A stretch of DNA of 64,000 nt from the NCBI RefSeq assembly GCF_001653235.2, contig NC_035793.1:1674001-1738000 (forward strand). The letters run 5' to 3'. The position numbers and the translations under genes are program-made. Numbering within the stretch: the first letter of the stretch is position 1; the number at the start of each line of letters is the position of its first letter. The notes under the pieces were generated by a model. That model was not told the DNA's origin. It did no database searches and was given only the letters and a program-made list of their open reading frames with translations. Source of the DNA: Pochonia chlamydosporia 170 (Eukaryota; Ascomycota; Sordariomycetes; Hypocreales; Clavicipitaceae). Below are positions 24,410 through 34,849 of the stretch, one piece after another.

Positions 24410-26131
24410 ATGGCCCGGCGTCATCACAAAACCTCCCCCTCCACGATGGACATGGACTCAGTCTGGGTATCCCTCCCAAAACCAAGCAGCGACGGATCAG
24501 AATCAATGGCAGACAGAATTCGCAGAGTGCAAGCAGATCTCGGTGAAATCAACACCTTTTACAACATTTCCATATCACCCACACGACGGAACCGCCTGGA
24601 CAAATTCTACAACGACGAGCTGGCGTCTCTAGGTCAAACCGACTTTGACGCCTTGAACCAACAGGACAGAGTGGACTACATTCTTTTACGCAACTTTTTG
24701 CGCCAACACAAGGCACAGCTCACATCTGAACGAGATGCAGACAAGGACATGGCGCCGTTGTTGCCATTCGCAGCCGTCATTGTGTCCCTATGCGAGCACC
24801 GGGAACGTGTGAAGCCAATTCAGCCGGAGCACATTGCCAGCAAACTCGACCATGTAAACAACTTGGTTGCCAAGGTACACGAGGACGCTGACAATGGAAA
24901 GATTAAAGTCAGTAAAACGACTGCGTACAAAGCGTCCAAGGTCGTCCGTGAGCTTCGCAGGCATCTCGCCGAGATGTTTCGGTTTTACTCATCCTACGAC
25001 GCGCAATTCGACTGGTGGGTTACCACGCCGTGGAAAATAGCTGATGCTGCTCTGGAAAAGTATCTCCAGCTTATCCAGAGCAAGTTGGCGGGTATGCGTC
25101 CCGACGGCAACGGCGACATCATCGGGCAGCCCATCGGACGTGACGCCCTCCTCCACGAACTGGAGGCAGAAGTCATCGCCTACACACCCGAAGAATTGGT
25201 ACAAATCGCCAACGAGCAGTTCAAATGGTGCGAGCAGCAGATGAGAGTAGCGTCCACGGAGCTCGGATTCGGCGACGATTGGAAAAAGGCCCTGGAATAT
25301 GTCAAGACCAAGTTCGTGCCGCCTAGCGAACAGCCTCAACTTGTCATGCAGCTCGCTCGCCAAGGAGCAGACTTTGTTCGCTCCAATAATTTAGTCACTG
25401 TTCCTCCCTTGGCTGAAGAAACTTACCGCACCATCATGATGCCAGCTGAGCAGCAAAAGGTATCGCCTTTCTTCCTTGGCGGGCCGATGATTCAAATAGC
25501 CTATCCGACGAGAGACATGCCCTACGACCTCAAGCAAATGGTTATGCGCGGAAACAACAAACACTTCTCCAAGGCTACTGTGTTCCATGAGCTCATCCCC
25601 GGCCACCGCCTGCAGATATACCAAGCGGAGCGTCATCGCAGCCATCGCCAGATGTTCCAGACGCCCTTTTTCATAGAAGGCTGGGCCATGTACTGGGAAT
25701 TTGTGTTCTGGCAACGCGGCGACTTCTTCGTCTCGCCTGAGGACCGAATAGGAACCATGTTCTGGCGCATGCACCGCTGTGCTCGCATCATCTTATCGCT
25801 AAACTTCCACCTGGGTAAGATGCAGCCCCAGGAGTGTATTGACATCCTTGTGAATTGGGTTGGGCATGAGCGGTCCACGGCTGAGGGTGAAGTGAGGCGC
25901 TGGCTGAATGGGGACTATGGTCCCTTGTACCAAATTGCGTATATGATTGGGGCGCTGCAGCTGGTTGAGTTGAGAAAGGAGGTGCTTCGGTCGAAAAGGA
26001 TGACGGAGAAGGAGTTCCATGATAGGATTCTTACGTATGGGGCTATTCCGAATGAACTCGTGAGGGCTTTGGCGCTGGATTTGGATTTGAAGCCGGATTA
26101 TAAGGCTAAGTGGAGGTTTTACAAGGGGTGA
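24410..26131 (+). CDS. DUF885 putative metallopeptidase-like protein
   Basis: DUF885 proteins are alpha-helical and carry a HExxxGH-type motif reminiscent of M3/M32 zinc carboxypeptidases; the physiological substrate is unknown. A single exon of 573 residues starts at ATG 24410 in an ACAACATGG context. The motif HELIPGHRLQ is near residue 393, followed by FFIEGWAMYWEF, where the Glu-Gly-Trp-Ala block is a DUF885 hallmark. QIAYMIGALQLVELR and the C-terminal FHDRILTYGAIP block complete the family signature. There is no signal peptide or membrane helix, so it is probably cytosolic. It shares a divergent promoter region with the Mpv17-like gene. Confidence 0.88.
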   Translation: MARRHHKTSPSTMDMDSVWVSLPKPSSDGSESMADRIRRVQADLGEINTFYNISISPTRRNRLDKFYNDELASLGQTDFDALNQQDRVDYILLRNFLRQHKAQLTSERDADKDMAPLLPFAAVIVSLCEHRERVKPIQPEHIASKLDHVNNLVAKVHEDADNGKIKVSKTTAYKASKVVRELRRHLAEMFRFYSSYDAQFDWWVTTPWKIADAALEKYLQLIQSKLAGMRPDGNGDIIGQPIGRDALLHELEAEVIAYTPEELVQIANEQFKWCEQQMRVASTELGFGDDWKKALEYVKTKFVPPSEQPQLVMQLARQGADFVRSNNLVTVPPLAEETYRTIMMPAEQQKVSPFFLGGPMIQIAYPTRDMPYDLKQMVMRGNNKHFSKATVFHELIPGHRLQIYQAERHRSHRQMFQTPFFIEGWAMYWEFVFWQRGDFFVSPEDRIGTMFWRMHRCARIILSLNFHLGKMQPQECIDILVNWVGHERSTAEGEVRRWLNGDYGPLYQIAYMIGALQLVELRKEVLRSKRMTEKEFHDRILTYGAIPNELVRALALDLDLKPDYKAKWRFYKG

Positions 26132-26310
26132 CAAGTTTGTTTGGATAAATTTGATTGTGGATGTTAGATTGTAGATATTATACAAGGAGTGTTTTCTCTA
26201 AACCGCCTTGACGCGTAAGACATGACCATTTTATCCCATTTTGTCCCGCTTGACTTTTATTTCCCCTGCTTTTGTTGACTTAATTTTACTCCTCTAACCG
26301 TTTTGCTCCT

Positions 26311-26592
26311 CTAGCTGTTTCTGTGTTCATAGAAGCTTCGTGGTATTAATGTGTCGTGGCCGGGTTTTGGTGGCACACCCCATGTTCTGATGACTTCGCC
26401 CGTGGCCGTGATTCGGGTGACAAGCTGCGGTGAACCGCAGTAGACGCTCCCACAGTATTGACTACCAGGTCCTTTGACTGGAAATCACATTTGGTTAGCC
26501 TAATGGACATGGTGGTGATGTAGATGTATGCTTACGAACGTACCCTCTGTAATTTTCTTCTTCGCCGGTATTGGTACAGGACTGCTAGGCAT
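26311..26592 (-). CDS. Probable small protein of 71 residues, unknown
   Basis: I do not recognise this product. ATG at 26592 (GAAAATGCC) opens exon 1 (26544-26592). A 66-nt intron (26478-26543) has a GTACGT donor, GCTAACC branch site and TTTCCAG acceptor. Exon 2 (26311-26477) ends with TAG. The join is in frame and yields a 71-residue protein with a Lys-rich start (IPAKKKITEVKGPG), a paired-Cys motif QYCGSVYCG and a charged tail ending FYEHRNS. There is no signal peptide or membrane helix. Support comes from complete splice signals and an open frame, not from homology. It lies between convergent DUF885 and MFS genes, where short genes are easily missed. Confidence 0.42.
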
Positions 26593-27391
26593 TTTCAGAT
26601 GGCCGTTCAACAAGACGATTAAGAGTGTGAATTTGGCAACAAAAGTCTTGAAACCGTTGACATGGGCCCAGCATCGTTATATCAATCTTGAAGACACGGT
26701 TCAAACACCAAGATCTTTTCGCCACGTTGGTCTGCAAGCCGCAAACCATGCTTCCTACGTTGTGGCACATTATGTTGATCCGTATCGAACCAGAGTTCGA
26801 CTGGATAATCTGCATTGATAAAGTGTGTTGTGCAACTGCAGCCAAGGGTGCGTCTTGCATGGGCGGATAACAGGGAAGCATAGCACGCATGATGTGTGTG
26901 GCGTTTTTGCAGTTCATCGCCAGGGACGTTACGAGGACACCTACGTCAACCGTTGTAGGGGGTGCATGGCGGATGGGCAGTGCATAAAGTCAAGGGATGT
27001 TGAGCTTGAGATGTAATTTATGGTATGTATGGTTGGATGTTGTTGCGGGTTGTAGATGGATGTCGTTATGCAATGGCGATTGAGTTCCGTATGCAAGAAG
27101 AAGGTTAGTTGTGCAACGACAACGTTTGATCAGACGGGGGTTTAGACTTACTTGTCCTAGAGGTTTAAACAAACTTACCAGTTGACTTGGTGCACTTGTT
27201 AAGAAAGTGAGCGAGGACTTGGTATACTTTGTTCGTGCTTGCATTCGCTATTGCTGCTATGAAGAGTTTCATCTAACCACATCTACTTCCGACTTATTCA
27301 ACACCCTATTACTAACAGAGTCTTCCTTTCTGCTCCATACGTAACAGCACTTCTCCAACTCTCCCGTTACACTTGCATATCAATGCAAACT
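26593..27391. other. Intergenic upstream of the small gene, 3' flank of MFS
   Basis: No clear gene is seen. A minus frame at 26990-27244 starts MQARTKYTKSS and reaches a GTAAGT, so it might be an exon of an unresolved transcript, but I could not extend it. Poly-pyrimidine and CTAAC words near 27110 on the minus strand fit leader sequence. Confidence 0.45.
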
Positions 27392-28720
27392 CTAAATCTT
27401 CCAAGTCCCCCTTTGTTTAAACACAGAAACCCAAGTCCCCATCATGATCACACCCCCCAAGACCAAACCACCAGCGGAATACCCAATAGTCGCCAACCAC
27501 CGCGTCCTCGAAAAGTCTCCCAGAATAGCTCCAGCAATCGGCGTTCCCACCAGAACCGTCACAGCAGAAAACGTAAACGCCATTCCAAGACGGGTGCCCA
27601 TGCGCGCCATATCCGGCGACAACTTCATAATCACCACCGGAGCACCCACCACCACGGCACCAGAGGTAATTCCATACAGAATCGTAAAAACAGCTATGCC
27701 ACCAAGACTATCAATACCCATCCATCCAAATGCCAAGAGGGCTGAAGCAAGTGTACACAAGATGGTCATGTTCAGAACCCCAAGCTTGTCACCGACATAC
27801 ATGGGCGCCAGACGACCAACCACGCTACCAACGTTTAGCAACGTTACCATGTACGGGGCAAAGTTCTTGCTCGATAGGTGATTCAACTCGTCGAATAGCT
27901 GGATGTAGAAGAATGCGGTGTACAAGACGAGGAAGACCAACATCGCTCCGACGGTGAAAGTCATGAACGAAATATCCTTCCACGCGGTGTTATCGACGAT
28001 GGATCGAACGCGCGGCGGGGGAGGAAGTCGAGGGCGCATAAAGACGATGGGTATAACAGAGAGACCTAGCAGGATGAAGGCGATGACGCGGGTTGCCCAT
28101 CCGAAGCCTACCTGTGGGTGAAGTTTGCTGAAAATAATGGGAAAGATGATCCCGCCGACTGGAGAGCCCGTTCCAGCAATACCAACTGCAAAAGCTCGAC
28201 GCTTGAGGAAATACTGCGCCTGGATAGCCGCGGCTGGTAGGAATGTCAACCCCATGCCTATTCCGATGCAGATTCCCTGCGCCAACAGGACTTGCCAGTA
28301 CGTCTTGCTGATGGATGTCATGAACATGCCAAAGACGATCATGAATAAGCCGGTCGTCAGGGTTGCTTTGAAGTAGCCTCCGTCGAATAAGGGACCAGCC
28401 GCTAATCCTGCTAGAAAGAGGAGGCAGGCTTGTAGAGATCCTATCCATGAGATACTTGAAGCTGAGTACGATGACAGCATTTCCGTTTGGTAGTACGTCT
28501 GATATACGCCGAATGTGTTGACCAGTCCCCAATTGGCAGCGAGGACAACCCATCCTCCCAGAACTTGAAGCCAAGCTTGGAGACCGCCGTCGGGAAATTC
28601 ATCGTTGGGATTTGCGACGGGTTTCGGCTGTGGTTGAGTTTCTACTTCTTTTTGTTCTGAGTCTGAGTGTGGGTTGCGGCCTACGGTTGAAGCAGTGGCC
28701 GAGTTACTTTCTTCGTCCAT
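27392..28720 (-). CDS. MFS transporter, monocarboxylate porter-like
   Basis: Members of this fungal MCT-like branch move monocarboxylates, riboflavin or unknown organic acids across membranes. A single intronless frame gives 442 residues. A hydrophilic, Ser/Glu/Pro-rich N-terminus leads into FPDGGLQAWLQVLGGW, the PDGG motif that marks the family. About twelve hydrophobic segments follow, with a cytosolic loop RPRLPPPPRVRS between the two halves, as usual in MFS. ATG at 28720 is the first in frame. The substrate is not predictable from sequence. Confidence 0.92.
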   Translation of the reverse strand: MDEESNSATASTVGRNPHSDSEQKEVETQPQPKPVANPNDEFPDGGLQAWLQVLGGWVVLAANWGLVNTFGVYQTYYQTEMLSSYSASSISWIGSLQACLLFLAGLAAGPLFDGGYFKATLTTGLFMIVFGMFMTSISKTYWQVLLAQGICIGIGMGLTFLPAAAIQAQYFLKRRAFAVGIAGTGSPVGGIIFPIIFSKLHPQVGFGWATRVIAFILLGLSVIPIVFMRPRLPPPPRVRSIVDNTAWKDISFMTFTVGAMLVFLVLYTAFFYIQLFDELNHLSSKNFAPYMVTLLNVGSVVGRLAPMYVGDKLGVLNMTILCTLASALLAFGWMGIDSLGGIAVFTILYGITSGAVVVGAPVVIMKLSPDMARMGTRLGMAFTFSAVTVLVGTPIAGAILGDFSRTRWLATIGYSAGGLVLGGVIMMGTWVSVFKQRGTWKI

Positions 28721-29848
28721 GGCAGCTGGGTTGAAATTGTCAAAAGATTAGTATTTGCACAACATTAAGAAAAAGTGTGTCTGTTGAAAGTGATGTTTGT
28801 GAACTGATTCTGTGCTTCTACCAAGAAACTTTTGCTAGTGAGTTGCAGGTTTCCCCGAAGCTTAGTCGCTGTGTTCTAGTGCCGGTTGGTTCCATAACTA
28901 TAACATGAATTTAGATGCAAGCAGCCAAGAACTTAAATACTAAATGAAACACTCAAGTATTATACGCTACCGGAAACTGCGCGGGCATTGGACATAGTCT
29001 CCACTAAGTCGGAGCAGTTCAGTAATCAACGACGTCCCCAATTTGGCCAACAGTACCCTGGCCATTTACCTTATACCATTAGAATTTGTAAGCAGTCTAT
29101 ACTACTCGAACACAGAGAGGCGTTGCACTGATATTTGGTTTAATCGTGATGTGAGTATTCTGGTTGACAGTAGTACTGCGGCATGTTTTGTTTGACCATG
29201 ACTTCACCCGGATGGGATCTGCTTGGGTCTGGATGTCCCCAGACGTAAGAGACATTTACAGGGTGTTAAGAAGGGATATCATTCTGGTTTACGTTGTGTT
29301 GAATAATCAAAATGGCTGTCACGCTACTTGGACTTGGAGTATCCCTCTCATGAAGCCTCACTAATAGTGCAACCCCTGCTATCAGCTTTGCCAACAAATG
29401 TTTATATAGTCAGTGTACCGCTTCCGTGAAAGCCATAAATGATAGTTGCATCATATTCTGCCTCATTCCTTAATGTGTAAATTGCTATACTGAAAAGATA
29501 TCTCACTTCCCTTTTAGGAATATTGTACCCTGGTCTGTCTTTGGCCTGCTGCAGTCAGCTCTGCACTCGTAGATACTTCTCAGCAACAACCCATTTTGAA
29601 CCGCAAATGAGTATGGGAAGAAGAAAGCAAATCAAACCAACTCTCTCGGTGTTACTGCAATCCCTAGTACAGACATTTGTCAGTATGACTCGCCGTGGAG
29701 AAAATCGGCAGATAAGCCGGCAAATACTCCTCACGCCTCCCACACACCCTAGCAGCCACATACATTATACGAACAGGAACTGGCTATTTACCCGTCAGCA
29801 TAAGCCGTGAATATATATCATTACGATAAATTAACTAAAGTTCCTCAA
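28721..29848. other. Intergenic, AT-rich, no gene seen
   Basis: About 1.1 kb contains the MFS promoter and the 3' flank of the interrupted regulator gene. It is more AT-rich than neighbouring coding DNA. Only short frames without features are present. Confidence 0.55.
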
Positions 29849-31518
29849 TTAATAGCACCGTCTCCCAATTGCTCGGTTCCAAGCCTCAAACTTCCACCCC
29901 TCTATCGTCCCCTGATGCACGGCATAATCGCCATCCCAAATATCCTTCGTCTGCGCAATACCATTCGCAATCCACATACTTTGCGCCATGAGCATATGGC
30001 CGTGCAACTGCTCCCCCGCATCATCTGCATTATTTATTTTCAAATTTGATATGACCCTCGCAATACCCTGCGACTCCAGCTCCAAGTCATGAAACCGAGC
30101 GGGAGCCAAGGCGAACAACAGTCGAGACTTTATCATGCGACACACGGCATAGGTGCCTCGTAAGGCAAGCTGATTGATGAATTGCGATCCAGGGTCGTGT
30201 TTACCGAAAACTGGTACATTCTTGGCAATTCCGTAGCAACACTCCTCAAAGTGGTCTGGAGAGCCGCGGGAGTGCTGCCGTAATAGATCAAGTCACATTA
30301 TGAGGTTGGTTCGGGCATTGAAAAGCCGATCTATCAGATCATCTGTCTTTTCTTGAGAGAATCGGGCTGGGTGTAACAGAATATCCGTGGCGTCTTTGAA
30401 CAGAGCCGGCAATTGTATGAGACTAGACCACAACGCAACAACAAGCGCCTTTTCACTGGTCAATAGTTCGTCGTCGTCTACTGCAGATCGGATAACCGCT
30501 GCCCATTCCCCTTCCTCGAGGAAACATTTCGTATTGTCCAAAAACGACGCCATAACCTTGACAAGTTAGCACTGGCAAAACCTGGGCGAAGACTGCATGC
30601 TTACGGTTGGTCCGATATGCGATAAAAGCAACGACCTCTCGAATTCGGAACCGAATCTATACACTCCTCGCGCCTCTATCAGTCGAGCAGCGCCAGTAAC
30701 ATGTCGTATCCATAATTCACCATTGGAACTCCCATTCAATGTCTGCGAGAAAGTTAGAAAACGTAGCTGTTGTCGTGCGCATAACATACCTCGAATACCC
30801 CTAGCAGCTGCGTAGCACATAGCGTCTCGGCCGATATCCAACTGAGCTCACTGTTCAACTCCCTCTGGAGTTCTCTCAATGCTCTTTGATATTGAAGCAA
30901 GACGTTAATGTTGCCCTGGACAGTTCTCCGCTCGACAGGCAACATGATCTGTTCAAACTTTGCAATAATGCAGTCGGTAGCGTAGCGAAGCGACGGTACC
31001 TGATCATACCGGCTGGGAATAAACGACAAAAACTTCCGGCCACCGAATTTGCTCATCCACGAAAGGGCAGTTGTGCAGGGATGGTCGTGTATAAAGTCCG
31101 GTAATGAGGCAACACCAAGGCGAAGGCCCATCAAGGGCATTACCTTGAACAGTAGGTCAAAATTTTTAGGGGCGCAAGCACCGAGGCGTAATGAAGTTAA
31201 GGAGATTTGATGCCGAGTATATGTGTTGGCAGGGACAATTTCCCCTGGGGATAGATGGTCGTACTGCCACCCTGTATCTTTGTGAATGCAGACTGGTGGT
31301 TTCGCGTCAAAATGATCGTCGTTTGACACAAAAACTGGCAATTGTCGTAGATTTTGTTTTCCGTAACAGCCTGTCTCCTTTCTCGCAACCGCCGCCTTCT
31401 TCATCGCCTGTTGTTTGATACGGCGCCGTGTTTTGGCGTCCCTTGGAGGGTTGACTCCATCATATGAGACGAAGACGAAAGAGTCGACGGTTAGTTGCTG
31501 CTTGGTATTACCAGCCAT
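29849..31518 (-). pseudogene. Fungal-specific transcription-factor-domain protein interrupted by in-frame TGA
   Basis: The gene resembles fungal regulators with a C-terminal helical domain (Fungal_trans_2/DUF3468 type) but no zinc cluster; the N-terminus has the family's basic block DAKTRRRIKQQAMKKAAVARK. Exons are 30790-31518, 30605-30742 and 29849-30556, with clean GT-AG introns and matching phases. In exon 3 a TGA at 30293-30295 interrupts the frame after RTNLIM. The same frame stays open for 147 more codons (LDLLRQHS...CCYGIAKNVPVFGK...AWNRAIGRRCY) to TAA at 29849-29851, and that part looks like the normal family end. No splice pair removes the TGA. The translated product would be 376 instead of about 524 residues. 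It could be a nonsense allele, a sequencing error, or a readthrough site (TGA followed by C). Confidence 0.7.
30293..30295 (-). other. In-frame TGA stop within the regulator gene
   Basis: The minus strand reads ATA ATG TGA CTT GAT. The codons on both sides belong to one open frame. UGA followed by C is the leakiest stop context known in eukaryotes, but the efficient readthrough motif is UGA CUA, and here the next codon is CTT. Confidence 0.75.
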
Positions 31519-32043
31519 AAGACTGAAATTCAGAATTATATCCCGATGTTTTTCTGTTTAATTTATCCTTGAAATGACTGAAAAGTGTTGTGAAATACCG
31601 TTGTGGTGCTGCAGGTAGTGGAAATGCCGAGCGACTTGACTTACACAACGCCTCAATTGAACTTTACTGTCCAACACCCAATCCGTGACCTGTTACAAGC
31701 TGAGAGCTCATTATTAAGCTGTATAGTAATCAGTAAATACCCCCATGAAGCCACACCAGACTATCCACATTGGGCAAATGGTCCCCTGGCAGTTTGCTGA
31801 CATCGAAAGCGCCATCTGTGGATACCAAGACATGGAATCATCAATGTGGCGCACAAGAACAAACCACCAACAAACTTATCACTCAGGAATGCAGACCTCA
31901 TACCGAAATGTTTGTGATGGACAAAAGAAAATGCTCGTGCTCTAGTACAAAGAATGACTCCGCGGATGCAAATGATCGACCCTTACGCCAATACACCACA
32001 ATTACATCTCCATGACACATTTCCCAAACACACCGACAGATTC
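31519..32043. other. Intergenic, no gene seen
   Basis: These 525 bases contain the promoter of the regulator gene and the 3' flank of the coiled-coil gene. Nothing else is seen. Confidence 0.6.
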
Positions 32044-34179
32044 CTAAAAAGTTTCCACTTCATCTTCCTCCAAGAGTCCCAAGCCACTATCATACCGTCG
32101 TCGAAGCTTCTTCCCCTTCCCCTGAACCGCACCATCACCAGCCATCTTCCTCTCCACACCCGCCGGAGAAGAAGCAAGCTCATCCTCCTCCTCGTCACGC
32201 AGGACACCCTGCTTCCTAGCCCTCTTAGGACTGCTCAAAAACTCCTGGCTCATCTGCAAAACACGCTGCAACTCAGCTTTCATCGAGTCCATTGCCGCCT
32301 TGGCCTTTTCCCTCTCCTCATCCATACGGCCCTGCAGACTCCCCTTGTCCACGCGCAACACTCGAATACTCTCATGAGCAGAACGCAAAGACTCATTCAC
32401 TCTGTCAATTTCACCACGCAGCTCCAGAACCCTCCCGTCCCGAAGAGCCAAAGCCGCGCCGTGACGTTTATTCAGCGACACAACATGTCGGGTACTGCTG
32501 TCTTGCACGTCACTGATTTCCTTTTGCAGATTGGCAGATTGTCGCACCGCCTCAGCCAGTTTCTCCTGTAATTCGGTGATGCTCGTATCTCTCTTCGAGA
32601 GCTCCTGTCTGTCAAACTCCCGTTGCGCCGAATGTGTAGCCGATGTATCGCGGTGCTCCTCCTCCATTCGCTCAACTAGCTTCTCAAGCTCAGAAATGTC
32701 ACGAATGTACCCGTCGACTGCACCCTTGAGACGCTCGTTTCCAATCTCAAGTTCCTGAACTTTGAGGTTCTTCTCGTTGAGGAGGCGCTCTGCCTTGCTC
32801 AATTCGCTCTTGAGATCATCCATGGCAGTCACTCTCGCGTCGAGTTGTTTGCGGAGAGACTGCTCGATTTCGTGGTACTCGTCGATGGAGGACTCATCCT
32901 CCTTGACCTTCTTAGCCAGTTCGCGTAGTCGAGTGAGCAAGAGGTCTAGCACCTCAGCGCCGTGGGAAGTAAGTGGGAGGGTAATCTCTCCGGGCGTGAG
33001 GTACTCCAGCTCCAGACGAGCGGCTCGGAACCCAGATGAAAGAGCTGTAATCATCTCACTGGCATCTGTGCCAGCGAAACCCAACTCCGCAATGGATCCG
33101 GTCAACTGTGCAACAGCTTCCGTCCGATCAGACATGCTTTGCAGCAGCGACGCAATTTTCCCTTGCAGAATATCCGCTGTAGACGCATCCTCGCTTTGAG
33201 GCGTAATAGGTTCCACAGAGACGAGCTGCCCTTTCAGCTTCGAGCTCAGGTTCTTGTATGAGTCCAGCGTAGCTGTCAACTTACACATTTCCAGCTGCAA
33301 CGACGCAATCTCCTCATACGCCCGTTGTTTCTCCGGATCAGGAAAGCAAACCTGAACACCAGCATGAGATCGAGGTGTAGGCAGGCATGGTCTCGAGGAG
33401 CACGGCGTAGCAGGCATCATGGGACTCGTAGCAGGAGGCGTGGGAAACGAAGACCTCGCCCTAGAGGGGGTGCTCGTCACAAAATGCGCCATGGTTGCAT
33501 CGCCAAACTCCTCATCATCAACCATCATGTCCGTGTACTCGTCTGCAAAGGGATCCCGAGCCGCCAGAGTCCAATTGTAGCTTCTCGTATGATCATGAGG
33601 CGTCTCCGGTCTCTTGACCAATTCGTCCTTGAGACTCTCAATCTGCTGCTCCAAATCCCAAATCCTCTCATTGTCAACAATGATTGTTGCGTTTTGCAGT
33701 TCATATATTTCCCTGTCTCTAGATTTGATCTCGGATCTGAGATGGCTAATCTCGGCGTGAGACTGCTGGGCCTTGCGCCTCTTTTCTTGTTCAAGCTTGT
33801 TGAGCAAGTCGCGGAGGTTGTTGCGGCGAATCCGCCTCTCAACACGGCCGTCAATGGTGTGATGCAGCGAGTTTGAGGCTGTGAATCGATCGCAGGAATG
33901 AGATGCTGTATGTTGAGGACCTGGAGTTCCGCTTCTGCTGAATCGAGCTGGCGTTGATGCTCGGCGCTGCTGTCGAGGCGTGTTCATAGATGTCCGACGA
34001 ATCATGGGAGTCAATCCGCTGGACAATGAAAGACCAGGATCAGAAAACCGAACCGCCTTCTTTGTCCGTCGAGGAGTCTTGGGTAGCAAGGTTGCGGACT
34101 CGCTTTGTTCTTCTTTCACGATGCCGACATTGCTTCGACGTGGTCGCCGAATGGCAATGGGTACATTGAGGTCCGACAT
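32044..34179 (-). CDS. Large coiled-coil protein, function unknown
   Basis: I cannot name this protein. The frame from ATG 34179 gives 711 residues. The open frame extends further upstream without another ATG, so 34179 is the first possible start. The N-terminus MSDLNVPIAIRRPRRSN is basic, and a TP/SP-rich segment (LLPKTPRRTKKAVRFSDPG) suggests Cdk-type phosphorylation. Heptad-rich coiled coil covers about residues 115-190 and again from about 290 to 690. A Pro/Thr/Ser-rich linker with further TP sites (SFPTPPATSPMMPATP) separates them. The C-terminus is basic (KLRRRYDSGLGLL). A spindle or nuclear-periphery scaffold would fit, but that is inference. Confidence 0.85.
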   Translation of the reverse strand: MSDLNVPIAIRRPRRSNVGIVKEEQSESATLLPKTPRRTKKAVRFSDPGLSLSSGLTPMIRRTSMNTPRQQRRASTPARFSRSGTPGPQHTASHSCDRFTASNSLHHTIDGRVERRIRRNNLRDLLNKLEQEKRRKAQQSHAEISHLRSEIKSRDREIYELQNATIIVDNERIWDLEQQIESLKDELVKRPETPHDHTRSYNWTLAARDPFADEYTDMMVDDEEFGDATMAHFVTSTPSRARSSFPTPPATSPMMPATPCSSRPCLPTPRSHAGVQVCFPDPEKQRAYEEIASLQLEMCKLTATLDSYKNLSSKLKGQLVSVEPITPQSEDASTADILQGKIASLLQSMSDRTEAVAQLTGSIAELGFAGTDASEMITALSSGFRAARLELEYLTPGEITLPLTSHGAEVLDLLLTRLRELAKKVKEDESSIDEYHEIEQSLRKQLDARVTAMDDLKSELSKAERLLNEKNLKVQELEIGNERLKGAVDGYIRDISELEKLVERMEEEHRDTSATHSAQREFDRQELSKRDTSITELQEKLAEAVRQSANLQKEISDVQDSSTRHVVSLNKRHGAALALRDGRVLELRGEIDRVNESLRSAHESIRVLRVDKGSLQGRMDEEREKAKAAMDSMKAELQRVLQMSQEFLSSPKRARKQGVLRDEEEDELASSPAGVERKMAGDGAVQGKGKKLRRRYDSGLGLLEEDEVETF

Positions 34180-34849
34180 TGTTTGGAATTTCCTCCAAAG
34201 AACAAAAGCACCAAAGGCTGTGAGGGCACAAAGAGATCCTGCAAAGAAAATTAACAACTCAGGATGACCAAGAAAGGTGAAGACAGGCCAAATTCCAAAG
34301 CGATGTCTCCAAAACGTATTTAACACAACAAAGGACCGTGTCCATGGGTCGTCTGTCGTCTTGGACGTGTTCTGCAAGATGCCACCTCGAGTCGCAGATC
34401 AAAACCGTTGTTTACTTATTTCCATTTACGGTTTAGCTCCCGGCCGCGTCGGTGGCCCGGCCCCACTGACCCGGCAAGCGTTAGCCAACCGTTTCAACGG
34501 CAGTGGGGGAAAGTCAGACCCTGGATCCTGTCAGTGTTACACCAGGAGCTGTGAAGAGTCCAAGACGTGTAAATGCACGCTCCGCCATCAGGTCGCCTCA
34601 CACGTCGCGCTCCTCTGCGTCACGCTTGGCTTGGCTTGTTTTGTTTTAGTTATTCATTCGCTTGATTTTGCAAAGGTGACGAACAAAAGCGGTAATGCAA
34701 CTGGGTAAACCAGGCCTTTTTGCTCTTGACCATGGACCCCGTTGCCAGCGCAACCGTTTTTACAACACCGCTGTGAATCTTGTAACATTCGATGCAATCT
34801 TCTTCATTGTCGTCTGCAGCTCATTTTCTTCTACGGATAACGCGTCACG
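34180..34849. other. Intergenic: coiled-coil gene promoter and lectin-like 3' flank
   Basis: These 670 bases hold no recognisable gene. A GC-rich patch (about 34435-34500) is followed by AT-richer DNA. Confidence 0.55.

Noticed and set aside
30293..30295. Repeat-induced point mutation as the cause of the in-frame TGA
   Set aside because: RIP favours CpA to TpA changes; neither likely ancestor codon (CGA or TGG) gives TGA by a CpA change, and the gene shows no dense transitions.
30250..30300. A short intron removing the in-frame TGA
   Set aside because: Possible GT-AG pairs span only 22 or 41 nt, and the joins I tested are too short to splice or create a new stop.
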